Below are positions 7,627 through 14,770 of a stretch of DNA of 20,349 bases, in pieces (positions within the stretch are counted from its first letter, which is position 1; each line of letters starts with the position of its first letter). The position numbers and the translations under genes are program-made. Below the pieces are notes generated by a model. The model worked only from the letters and a program-made list of their open reading frames with translations. It did not search any database and was not told the origin of the DNA. This DNA comes from Cytophagales bacterium (lineage in GTDB: Bacteria; Bacteroidota; Bacteroidia; Cytophagales; Cytophagaceae). The DNA is taken from the NCBI GenBank assembly GCA_025360235.1, contig JANYCO010000075.1, positions 1 through 20,349 on the forward strand. The letters are read 5' to 3'.

Positions 7627-8838
7627 TTAAAATGCTTCTGATAAAAATATGTACAGTCCTGAATTTGAATCTGACCCAAAGGCATAATCCATTCTAAGAT
7701 TAATATTCTCTTTTCTGTTTAATTTCAATCGTATACCTCCTCCTATAGAATATTTAGGAACAGTAGTTAGCAATTTTCCAACAGTACTATTTACACTTCC
7801 CACTCCAGCAAATGCTGCTACACCAATTCTCCAGAAAAGAAATCTTCGATATTCTGCCTGGATAGACATATAATCTTTGTCTCTGTAGCGCCCTTTGTAG
7901 TAGCCGCGCATATCCATGTCACTACCCAGCAAAGCATACATTCCAAAAGGTGGATGGCCAGTAATAAAATTTCCAGTTGTTTGAAATGCCAGTACTTGCT
8001 TGCTGTTTATTCTCACAAATTTTCGAAAATCATATTCTACTCCTGAAAAACGATGTGTACTTCCCAGAAGACCTCCATAGTTTGGATTTAATAAACTAAA
8101 GTACATTCCTTTGCTGGGCGTAAGTATGTTATCCCTGCTGTCGTATATAAAAGCTGGCCCCAACCCATTTGAAAGACTTCCTTTATAATCTTCAGTCGTC
8201 AAACTACTAATTCCGGAAATATGGCTCATATTGTACATCTTGACTAGCCGGTATTTTATTCCAACATAAAACCGCCCTTTTACTTTTCGAAGGAAAGCCA
8301 TATTGGCGAAAATTCTTTGGCTGTCGTACTTTTCTTCTGCTCCACTTGGGGTATTAGGACCTAATCCCCAAAAACGATCTGGGTATTTTTCATAACCAAA
8401 CAATCCTTTGACAATGTAATGATGGCCAATGTAAAAGAAAATATCATTCTCTAAAATTGCCTGATGGTTCTGAGTATAGGTAAATGTTAATTCAGAATAA
8501 GAGAATGGAAGTGTTGAATCCTTACTCACCCTACACGTCAGCAATAAGGCTCCTCCACCTAAAATTTTTGTTTCCGGCAGATAACCGATATAGGGCAATG
8601 GCGTAATCCTTGCTTTCTTTCCATTTTCCTTGTGCCCGAACCACTGGTTAAGCGTTGCCGAATCATTTTTAATCTCTACGGGAAAATCTTGTGCCATTAT
8701 GCTATTTTGAAAGGATAAGGATAAGGATAAAATAAGTAAAAAGATAAGAAGGAATTGCCTTACGACAAAACACCGGGACTTGCTAAAATACAAATCACAA
8801 AAAAACTTAACCTGCTTTAATTTATAATTGACTCTCAT
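7627..8838 (-). CDS. BamA/TamA-like (Omp85, surface antigen D15-type) outer-membrane barrel protein
   Basis: 403 residues with a hydrophobic signal core at residues 29-43 and probable cleavage after MAQ (48-50), so it is exported. The mature part is alternating aromatic/polar beta-strand sequence ending in Phe, the usual BAM-recognition residue. Two Omp85 hallmarks are visible: the DSRDNILTPSKG motif (233-244) and RGYYKGRYRD (311-320), which corresponds to the conserved RGY loop. No POTRA domains fit in the ~50-90 residues before the barrel, so this is a barrel-only member rather than BamA itself. A long basic stretch (1-28) precedes the signal core, and no better ATG/GTG/TTG start was found. 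It lies 55 nt after the chitinase gene and 12 nt before the helicase gene. Confidence 0.85.
   Translation of the reverse strand: MRVNYKLKQVKFFCDLYFSKSRCFVVRQFLLIFLLILSLSLSFQNSIMAQDFPVEIKNDSATLNQWFGHKENGKKARITPLPYIGYLPETKILGGGALLLTCRVSKDSTLPFSYSELTFTYTQNHQAILENDIFFYIGHHYIVKGLFGYEKYPDRFWGLGPNTPSGAEEKYDSQRIFANMAFLRKVKGRFYVGIKYRLVKMYNMSHISGISSLTTEDYKGSLSNGLGPAFIYDSRDNILTPSKGMYFSLLNPNYGGLLGSTHRFSGVEYDFRKFVRINSKQVLAFQTTGNFITGHPPFGMYALLGSDMDMRGYYKGRYRDKDYMSIQAEYRRFLFWRIGVAAFAGVGSVNSTVGKLLTTVPKYSIGGGIRLKLNRKENINLRMDYAFGSDSNSGLYIFLSEAF
8711..8730. repeat. AAGGAT hexanucleotide tandem repeat (three units plus AA)
   Basis: Three perfect AAGGAT units (8711-8728) plus AA lie inside the barrel gene. On the coding strand they encode the alternating Leu-Ser run in the signal-peptide core (residues 38-43). 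Each unit is 6 bp, so gain or loss of a unit changes the hydrophobic core by two residues without shifting frame. Confidence 0.85.
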
Positions 8839-8893
8839 AATATAAGAGTCTAAATATAATAAAATAAGTGATTAAATTATTCAGATGGTATAT

Positions 8894-10906
8894 TTACTCC
8901 ATTACCACTTTTAGTCCAATCACTTCTTTTTCCCCTGAAATTTTGCACCAGTATATTCCTTTAGGAAAATTACTCCGTTGTATAACGAGTTCATTGCTTC
9001 CTGATTCCATAAACTGATCGGCCAATACTATCATTTCTTTCCCCATCTCATCAAACAAAACAACTTTCGTTTGTCCAGATTCTTTTAAATAAAATTTTAC
9101 TGAAGAGGTGTTTGTTACCGGATTTGGGAAAATTAAACTTTTCTGATCAGAAGCAGCTCCATCAAATACACCCGTGACTGTTGAAACTACATTTACATAA
9201 TTTAAATTGAATCCTCCGTTAGGCATTACTACCCGCATCTTTTTCACACCGGCACTCAATGAAATATTACTTGCTGTAATTGTTTTCCATTTTTGCCAGC
9301 CACCGCTGGTCGTCACTGTTATGGAGCCTGTTACATCTACTCCATCCATTTCAATATGAAAAGTATTGGTTGCATTCTGGGTTGCTACTCTTGCCTGAAA
9401 ATCATACTTTCCAGTTACCGTCACATTTACCGAATACTCCAACCATTCTCCTGCATCTGTCCATCCTACATCGTATCCACCTCCGTTGTCTACGCACTCT
9501 TCAATGTCCACTCTGTCTGTACGGTAGGCTCCCCCGAGATTAGTAGCGGTGAGATCATAATAGGCAACATTATTTCCACCCCAATTATAATTTTCTGCTT
9601 CTACTTTCCCTGGAATATTAATTTCTATTCCTGAAAAAGGCGTTGAAGTTGATGCTGCATTTACTGTAATTGAAACTGCAGAAGAAGTAACGCTTGCGCC
9701 TACATTGTCTGTAGCAATAGCTGTAAGCGAATAAACACCAGCGCCAACGCCGACCCATTTCAATGTAAAAGGCGCTGTATAAACTTCTCCGATTTTAAAT
9801 GTTCCCGCATAATATTCTACTTTTAAAATACTACCATCCGTATCTGCTGCATTGACATCAATTTGTACCGTGTCTCCTTCTGTATACACTGCACTTGCAG
9901 CAGGTGCTGTGATCGATATGGTAGGCGCTACATCCGTAGGATAGCCTTGGATCACATCATCAATAGCTTTAAGCAGAGACTTGGCTCCAGTTACATCTCC
10001 TGCCAATTGCCAGATCATAATACCACCTGCATTGTTTAAGGCGAAAACAGTTTTTTGTTTAATGGTAGGAATGCCATTGTAATAAATAATACCTCCTGAT
10101 GCCGGACTAATCTTATCTGTATTTTCCGCTCCGGCATAGGTAGTAACTATATTCGAATACGTATACGATGTATTTGAAGTTCCCCAGAAATAACCATAGA
10201 AAGGAACTCCTACAATTAATTTTGCTGCAGGAATTCCTTTTGTCGTATTCCAATAGTTAAAATCACTAACGGCTAAAGTATATGGAGAATGTTGTCCCGG
10301 GCCTGTCCAGGTTCCAGCCGCATCATAGGACATCACATTTATGAAATCGAATTTACTGGCGGCATTATTAGTAACCTGCGGAGCAAACCAAGTTGCTAAT
10401 GCCGCTGTCATAATTTTACTTTGTGCATGAAGCCCCGTACCGAGCGCTGTAACAAACGTTTCGTATTGAGCACTTGACATCGAATTTCCTATTACATCTC
10501 CCTCTAGATCTACGTCGATTCCATCCAGATTATTATCAATTGTAAATTGTACCAACTTGGTTACAAATCCGGAAAGATTGTTTACGATTAAGGTAGTATA
10601 AGTACTACCTGGAGCGCCCGCTCCACCGATTGACATCAATACTTTTACATTTTGTGCGTGTGCTGCTGTAACAACAACAGCAAGATCGGTAAGTGAGCCT
10701 GCAGCTGCGGTTATATCTCCAGTGGCATCAGGATTGGCAAAAGCAATATTGATATGGGTAACTTTTGTCAGGTCTACATTATTAATTGAATTTGGATAAC
10801 CGCTCCAGTTTGGAAGATAGCCAATTACTTTAAACTGCGCGCTGGAATTATTTCCATAAAGCAACCCAACAACCACTATCAACCACAAAAGAATATTTTT
10901 ACGCAT
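8894..10906 (-). CDS. Secreted multidomain GH18 chitinase with Ig-like, CBM6-type and T9SS sorting domains
   Basis: 670 residues. Signal peptide 1-23, cleaved near SSAQ. A GH18 catalytic domain spans about 25-320, with the substrate-binding SIGG (92-95), the DGIDVDLE active-site motif (128-135, Glu135 the proton donor), MSYDAAGTW (192-200) and the late-barrel Trp in GGIMIWQLAGD (294-304). Residues ~328-417 form a bacterial Ig-like/cadherin-like module (TDGSILKVEYYAG). Residues ~425-575 form a CBM6-type carbohydrate-binding module (VEAENY, DAGEWLEYSVNV). The end (590-670) is a type A T9SS sorting domain starting LIFPNPV, expected to direct export through the Por system and then be removed. Expected to hydrolyse chitin or related beta-1,4-GlcNAc polymers outside the cell or on its surface. 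It is the first gene of the minus-strand run and may be co-transcribed with the barrel gene. Confidence 0.95.
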   Translation of the reverse strand: MRKNILLWLIVVVGLLYGNNSSAQFKVIGYLPNWSGYPNSINNVDLTKVTHINIAFANPDATGDITAAAGSLTDLAVVVTAAHAQNVKVLMSIGGAGAPGSTYTTLIVNNLSGFVTKLVQFTIDNNLDGIDVDLEGDVIGNSMSSAQYETFVTALGTGLHAQSKIMTAALATWFAPQVTNNAASKFDFINVMSYDAAGTWTGPGQHSPYTLAVSDFNYWNTTKGIPAAKLIVGVPFYGYFWGTSNTSYTYSNIVTTYAGAENTDKISPASGGIIYYNGIPTIKQKTVFALNNAGGIMIWQLAGDVTGAKSLLKAIDDVIQGYPTDVAPTISITAPAASAVYTEGDTVQIDVNAADTDGSILKVEYYAGTFKIGEVYTAPFTLKWVGVGAGVYSLTAIATDNVGASVTSSAVSITVNAASTSTPFSGIEINIPGKVEAENYNWGGNNVAYYDLTATNLGGAYRTDRVDIEECVDNGGGYDVGWTDAGEWLEYSVNVTVTGKYDFQARVATQNATNTFHIEMDGVDVTGSITVTTSGGWQKWKTITASNISLSAGVKKMRVVMPNGGFNLNYVNVVSTVTGVFDGAASDQKSLIFPNPVTNTSSVKFYLKESGQTKVVLFDEMGKEMIVLADQFMESGSNELVIQRSNFPKGIYWCKISGEKEVIGLKVVME

Positions 10907-11216
10907 AATTATAGTTTACCATGATACTAGAACCATGGATACTAAAGATATTCATTTTAGTCTATAAACTGAAGTAAATCCTTGTAAATAATGTGCGTAA
11001 AATGTACTTTCATATAACAAAAGTAATATTTCATGGTACTGGAGTTTAAATGATGAAATGTCTGAACCGTTGATTTATAGGATTGGATGATTTCGTTGAT
11101 TTTGCTTTGTGAACTTAAACAGCATTAAGTAAACGGTCTTCTTATTTAAAAATAAAAACTACATGAAAAATAAATCATGGTAATCAGTCAATCAGCGTAA
11201 TCAAAGTTCGGACAAA
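10907..11216. other. 310-bp divergent intergenic region with repeated TACCATGA octamers
   Basis: No credible gene is seen here. It separates the divergent chitinase (-) and HhH (+) genes. TACCATGA occurs at 10917-10924 and, in the opposite orientation, at 11031-11038 and 11175-11182. A near-direct tandem repeat (ACCATGATACTAGA / ACCATGGATACTAAA) occupies 10918-10946, in the expected leader of the chitinase. The promoters of both genes must lie in this region. Confidence 0.6.
11018..11050 (-). promoter_or_regulatory. Candidate promoter of the chitinase gene
   Basis: On the minus strand, TTTA (11047-11050) is followed after 21 nt by TACTTTTG (11018-11025), an exact TAnnTTTG -7 match. One inverted TACCATGA octamer (11031-11038) sits inside the spacer, where a bound regulator would compete with RNA polymerase. 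Transcription from here would give a leader of roughly 105 nt. Confidence 0.35.
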
Positions 11217-11495
11217 ATGACTCAAAAAGAAACCGCCATAAAAGACCTTAGACAAATACCAGGGGTAGGAATATCTCTTGCTACAGATTTGTGGAACATA
11301 GGTATTACTTCTATTGCACAATTAAAAAATAAAGACCCAGAAGAACTTTACTTTCTCTCCAATCAATTTGCTGGTGCTGTTCAAGACCGTTGTGTATTGT
11401 ATGTTTTTCGCTGTGCGGTTTATTATGCAACTACTGAAAACGAGGAAAGAGATGCGGAGAAATTGAAGTGGTGGAACTGGAAGGATGTGCTATAA
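11217..11495 (+). CDS. Small helix-hairpin-helix protein, Cdd1/'pathogenicity locus' family
   Basis: 92 residues. A helix-hairpin-helix spans about residues 9-31, with the IPGVG hairpin (14-18) followed by LATDLWNIGI. The rest matches the Cdd1-type pattern: QLKNKDPEELY, DRCVLYVFRCAVYYA, and a Trp-rich end (KWWNWKD). HhH motifs usually bind the DNA backbone non-specifically, and no catalytic motif is present. The family is widespread and has no firm function; its name comes from a gene near the Clostridioides difficile toxin locus. It stands alone and is followed at once by an 85-nt hairpin, which may mark a small mobile or cassette-like unit. The family call is good; the role is unknown. Confidence 0.88.
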   Translation: MTQKETAIKDLRQIPGVGISLATDLWNIGITSIAQLKNKDPEELYFLSNQFAGAVQDRCVLYVFRCAVYYATTENEERDAEKLKWWNWKDVL

Positions 11496-11580
11496 ACGTT
11501 AACAATGGTCGTTAGACCTTGTCAATCGTTTTGTTGCTGCTCGTCTCACGCTTGTTAAGGTCTTCGACCATTAACAACGT
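11496..11580. repeat. Long imperfect inverted repeat (85-nt hairpin) just after the HhH gene
   Basis: The arms pair as ACGTT/AACGT, a 3x3 internal loop, AATGGTCG/CGACCATT, a small asymmetric bulge, AGACCTT/AAGGTCT, two mismatches, CAA/TTG, one mismatch and CG/CG, closing a loop of about 20 nt. It begins one base after the HhH stop codon. There is no T tract on either side, so it is not a standard intrinsic terminator. The RYYYAAC/GTTRRRY ends of an integron attC site are missing. It overlaps the 3' end of the minus-strand remnant. Confidence 0.7.
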
Positions 11581-11794
11581 GGGGTGCTGGAAAGAGGAGT
11601 AGAAACAATTTTAATGCTTTTCACTTTACCCTTCAATTCAAAATCAGCTAACTTTACCTTTTCTTTTGTTATCCTATACAAACTCTCTCCATTACCTTGA
11701 GGTATTATTTCATAATCTAATCCTGGAAATAACTGAGCATGTGCAAGCGAAATACTCGACAATAAAATAAATAATTTATAAAATAATTTTTCAT
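11571..11794 (-). pseudogene. Frameshifted, probably truncated secreted-protein remnant
   Basis: An ATG at 11794 (minus) opens with MKNYFINYLF, the start of a signal peptide, and then leaves frame. The other frame continues LLSSISLAHAQ, a perfect signal-peptide end, and runs on to a stop at 11571. Adding one base to the AAAA run at 11764-11767 (plus strand) joins the halves into one 75-residue product with a normal signal peptide and cleavage after AHA. The mature part (LFPGLDYEIIPQGNGE, then FELKGKVKSIK) resembles the N-terminus of Bacteroidota secreted proteins that usually run much longer. The frame ends shortly after GKVKSIK, at the edge of the 85-nt hairpin. Most likely a decayed gene fragment. 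A sequencing error could explain the frameshift, but it would not explain the short length. Confidence 0.6.
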
Positions 11795-11893
11795 TGTCTA
11801 GTTTTTACTATTCATTGCGCTCTCAAAAAAATTCTATTGGAGGATTAGGGAGTACATATGTCTTCTGATTATCAAGATTTTCAACGAATTTTT

Positions 11894-12865
11894 TTATACC
11901 AACTTCTCAATCTCTTCTTCCGACAAATCATACACATCGGCGATTTCTGAATTACTCATGCCTTTAGCCTTTAGATTTTTAATTGCCTTTGTTTTCAATC
12001 TAATTTCTAAACCAATAAGATTATTTTTTTCTATTAACACTTTATCTCTTTCCTCCAACGCTTCATCTTTTTTTACCAACGCTTCATCCTTTTTTGCTAT
12101 AGCTTCATCCTTTTCCGCTAAAGCTTTATCTCTTTCTGCAAACTCATCAATCAATTCTTGTTGGGCAATTATTCCTTCTCGAATCTGTTCGTCTGTAAGT
12201 GCCGAATTTAATCGTCTGGCTATTTCTTCGTATTTTTCTGGCAGGGTAAGTTTCATATCAAATTTCAATACGTTCTCTATCTCAAATATACTCAAAATTT
12301 CCTCCAATTCATCTCTTCTTTTATGTTTTATTTGAGGAAGCTGAATCACAATTGTATCGTGGCTTAGACATTCAATAAAAGAATCTTTTTGCATCAAAAT
12401 TTCTTTACTGAAATTATCAATATACTGCCTCTTTACCCTTATCACTGGAGATTGATCAAAATTTTTTAAGGCATAACCAAGAAAATAAATAGTAATAATA
12501 GGTAAGGGCTTCTTTTTTCCCTCCAATTCAAATGCATTATTGCGATCCATATATTGAGTCCCCAAATACTTTCTGAACCGCATAAGATCTGTGTCCTTTT
12601 TTGTTTTCTGAAGCTCTATCAATACCAACATAGACGAACCATCAGGATAGATTATTCGTGCTTTAAAGTCCATCCGAAATACCCTGAAGTCAGGACTTGT
12701 TTCTTCCTCTTCGGCTTTAGGAAACAAAACAGAAACTTCCTGTGGTTTAAATTCCAGCTCTGCTACCTCTACCCCAAGGATAGCTCCAATAAACAGTTTG
12801 GCAACTTTATTGTCGTCTAATAAATATTTGAAAACTACATCATAAATAGGATTTGCGATTAACAT
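11894..12865 (-). CDS. PD-(D/E)XK nuclease family 'transposase' (Rpn-like), with repeat coiled coil
   Basis: 323 residues. The N-terminus (MLIANPIYDVVFKYLL) and the nuclease core are typical of the PD-(D/E)XK 'transposase' family related to Rpn recombination-promoting nucleases. Probable metal-site residues are Asp66 in RMDFKARI, and Glu84 and Gln86 in LIELQK, so the site looks intact. Residues 245-279 are five near-identical heptads of the KDEAxxK type forming a charged coiled coil. The end (298-320) is an HTH-like segment with GMSNSEIADVYDLS. Family members are often multicopy. They are DNA endonucleases that raise recombination, and E. coli Rpn proteins have been linked to phage defence with an in-frame small antagonist. 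No terminal inverted repeats or target duplication were found, so this is not an insertion sequence in the strict sense. It is divergent from ilvD. Confidence 0.9.
   Translation of the reverse strand: MLIANPIYDVVFKYLLDDNKVAKLFIGAILGVEVAELEFKPQEVSVLFPKAEEEETSPDFRVFRMDFKARIIYPDGSSMLVLIELQKTKKDTDLMRFRKYLGTQYMDRNNAFELEGKKKPLPIITIYFLGYALKNFDQSPVIRVKRQYIDNFSKEILMQKDSFIECLSHDTIVIQLPQIKHKRRDELEEILSIFEIENVLKFDMKLTLPEKYEEIARRLNSALTDEQIREGIIAQQELIDEFAERDKALAEKDEAIAKKDEALVKKDEALEERDKVLIEKNNLIGLEIRLKTKAIKNLKAKGMSNSEIADVYDLSEEEIEKLV
12029..12133. repeat. Five tandem 21-bp repeats inside the Rpn-like gene
   Basis: Each unit encodes one heptad (RDKALAE, KDEAIAK, KDEALVK, KDEALEE, RDKVLIE), and the nucleotide units are similar (GCTTCATCCTTTTTT-like on the plus strand). 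The 21-bp period keeps the frame, so copy number could change coiled-coil length without breaking the gene. Confidence 0.85.
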
Positions 12866-13044
12866 AAAAATTATTTTAAAAAGTGTGAAAAAAAATTAAA
12901 CAATACGCAATAGTAAGTAATAAATACCGAAGAACCAAAAAATCGCCTCATCCTTCAAAACAACCTAAAAGAATCCCACTAATCCATAAATTTTATCAAA
13001 ATCCTGAGTAAATTCGCCCTTCATACTATTAACACAATACTACA

Positions 13045-14721
13045 ATGCCCTTAAACAAAATCAGTTCGAAACTAACTCAAGACACCAATCAACCTGCTTC
13101 ACAAGCCATGTTATATGGTGCAGGATTTTCAGAAGAAGATATGAACAAAGCACAGGTAGCCATCGCCTCTACAGGATACGAAGGCAATACTTGTAATATG
13201 CACCTCAACGATTTAGCCTTACTAATCAAAGAAGGTGTTAAAAAAGCAGGTTTAAAACCACTTCAGTTCAATACCATAGGTGTGAGCGATGGCATGTCTA
13301 TGGGAACAGATGGCATGCGTTTTTCGCTTGTATCGAGAGATATAATTGCAGATTCAATTGAAGCGATCTCAAGTGCACACTATTATGACTCTATCGTGTC
13401 CATTGTAGGTTGCGATAAAAATATGCCTGGGGCTGTTATGGGAATGGTACGCATGAATAGACCAGGAATTATGGTTTATGGTGGTACTATCCGCTCTGGA
13501 GTTTGGAAGGGTGAAAAATTAAATATCGTTTCTGCTTTCGAAGCGTTGGGTAAAAAATTCGCACACGCCATCACAGAAGAAGATTTCAAAGGTATTGTTC
13601 AACATGCGGTTCCAGGTGCCGGTGCCTGCGGTGGTATGTACACCGCCAACACGATGGCTGCTGCTATTGAAGCAATGGGATTGGCGCTTCCATACAGTTC
13701 TACTGCTCCGGCCACCAGTGAGAAAAAAAGAAACGAATGTCTTGCGGTAGGTGAAGCTGTAAAAATATTATTAGAAAAAGACCTTAAACCAAAAGACATC
13801 ATCACTTACGAATCGATCTGCAACGGAATTCGTGTAGCAATGATCCTTGGTGGCTCTACAAATTTAGTATTGCACTTCCTTGCCATCGCAAAAACAGCAG
13901 GTATAAAACTTACGCTAAAAGATTTTCAGGCACTTTCAGACAAAACACCTATGCTTGCTGATCTTAAGCCTAGTGGGAAATACATGATGGAAGACATGGA
14001 CAGTATCGGTGGTGTTCCATCGATTATGAAAATGCTTATGAAAGAAGGTTTCCTTTTCGGTGATTGCATGACTGTAACAGGAAAAACGTTGAAAGAAAAC
14101 CTTGCCTTATATCCTGAACTTCCGAAAGATCAGGACATCATTATGCCTCTAAGCAATCCGATCAAAAAAGAAGGGCACCTGCAAATATTGTGGGGCAATC
14201 TTGCACCAGAAGGTTCTGTAGCAAAAATCACCGGGAAAGAAGGAGTGAAGTTTGAGGGAACTGCGATTTGCTACGATTCTGAAAAAGCATTAAATGAAGG
14301 TATTGAAAAAGGAGAAGTAAAAGCTGGTCACGTAGTGGTGATTCGTTACGAAGGTCCGAAAGGCGCTCCAGGCATGCCGGAAATGTTAAAGCCAACGGCT
14401 CTTCTTATTGGCGCAGGGCTTGGTGATTCGGTAGCGTTGATTACAGACGGCCGTTTCTCAGGTGGTACACATGGCTTTGTGGTTGGACATATTACTCCGG
14501 AAGCACAAGAAGGTGGAAACATCGGACTTGTTAAAAACGGCGATAAAATTTCTATCGATGCTGTCAACAATAAAATTGATATGCACGTATCGGATGCTGA
14601 ATTGGCAGAGCGTAGAAAAGCATGGATAAAACCAGCTTATAAAGCTACGAGCGGATTGCTGTATAAATACCTTCGTACGGTTTCCTCGGCATCAGAGGGC
14701 TGCGTAACAGATACCTTCTAG
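13045..14721 (+). CDS. ilvD: Dihydroxy-acid dehydratase
   Basis: 558 residues, the usual length for the bacterial enzyme. It dehydrates 2,3-dihydroxy-isovalerate and 2,3-dihydroxy-3-methylvalerate to the keto acids of valine/leucine and isoleucine in the cytoplasm. Three Fe-S ligand cysteines are visible: Cys50 in GNTCNMHL, Cys123 in VGCDKNMPG and Cys195 in GACGGMYTANTM. Asp82, Asp124 and Lys125 correspond to the Mg2+ site and carbamylated-lysine region. The C-terminal RFSGGTHGFVVGHITPEA block is also conserved. The start at 13045 fits the family and has no Shine-Dalgarno sequence. No ilvB, ilvN, ilvC or leu genes follow within the window, so it is separate from any ilv operon, at least on this side. 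The 179-bp upstream region shows no clear attenuator. Confidence 0.97.
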   Translation: MPLNKISSKLTQDTNQPASQAMLYGAGFSEEDMNKAQVAIASTGYEGNTCNMHLNDLALLIKEGVKKAGLKPLQFNTIGVSDGMSMGTDGMRFSLVSRDIIADSIEAISSAHYYDSIVSIVGCDKNMPGAVMGMVRMNRPGIMVYGGTIRSGVWKGEKLNIVSAFEALGKKFAHAITEEDFKGIVQHAVPGAGACGGMYTANTMAAAIEAMGLALPYSSTAPATSEKKRNECLAVGEAVKILLEKDLKPKDIITYESICNGIRVAMILGGSTNLVLHFLAIAKTAGIKLTLKDFQALSDKTPMLADLKPSGKYMMEDMDSIGGVPSIMKMLMKEGFLFGDCMTVTGKTLKENLALYPELPKDQDIIMPLSNPIKKEGHLQILWGNLAPEGSVAKITGKEGVKFEGTAICYDSEKALNEGIEKGEVKAGHVVVIRYEGPKGAPGMPEMLKPTALLIGAGLGDSVALITDGRFSGGTHGFVVGHITPEAQEGGNIGLVKNGDKISIDAVNNKIDMHVSDAELAERRKAWIKPAYKATSGLLYKYLRTVSSASEGCVTDTF

Positions 14722-14770
14722 GCTAGGATTTATTGGATTACTTTCTGTTTTAAATTTAAACAAACTATAA

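Noticed and set aside
9280..9634. Plus-strand open frames of 87 and 113 codons opposite the chitinase
   Set aside because: They lie wholly within the chitinase coding sequence in other frames, and their composition is low-complexity and unlike a real protein.
11496..11580. Integron attC site
   Set aside because: The stem is suggestive, but the required RYYYAAC and GTTRRRY ends are absent in both orientations and no integrase gene is visible. GTTAGAC at 11511 has no matching partner.
11858..11950. 30-codon plus-strand ORF with a GGGAG-type site before ATG, antisense to the 3' end of the Rpn-like gene
   Set aside because: It is very short, mostly overlaps a real gene's coding sequence, and Shine-Dalgarno-like sequences carry little weight in this phylum. 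There is no sign of a toxin or leader pattern.
12029..12133. CRISPR-like repeat array
   Set aside because: The 21-bp units are directly abutting without spacers and encode a heptad coiled coil in an intact gene.
11894..12865. Complete insertion sequence
   Set aside because: Despite the 'transposase' family label, no terminal inverted repeats or target-site duplication were found around the gene. The family are nucleases without defined transposon ends.
12866..13044. Attenuator or leader peptide before ilvD
   Set aside because: No short ORF rich in Ile/Leu/Val codons and no terminator hairpin was found; only a weak TAAATTCG -7-like element (13009-13016) is visible.
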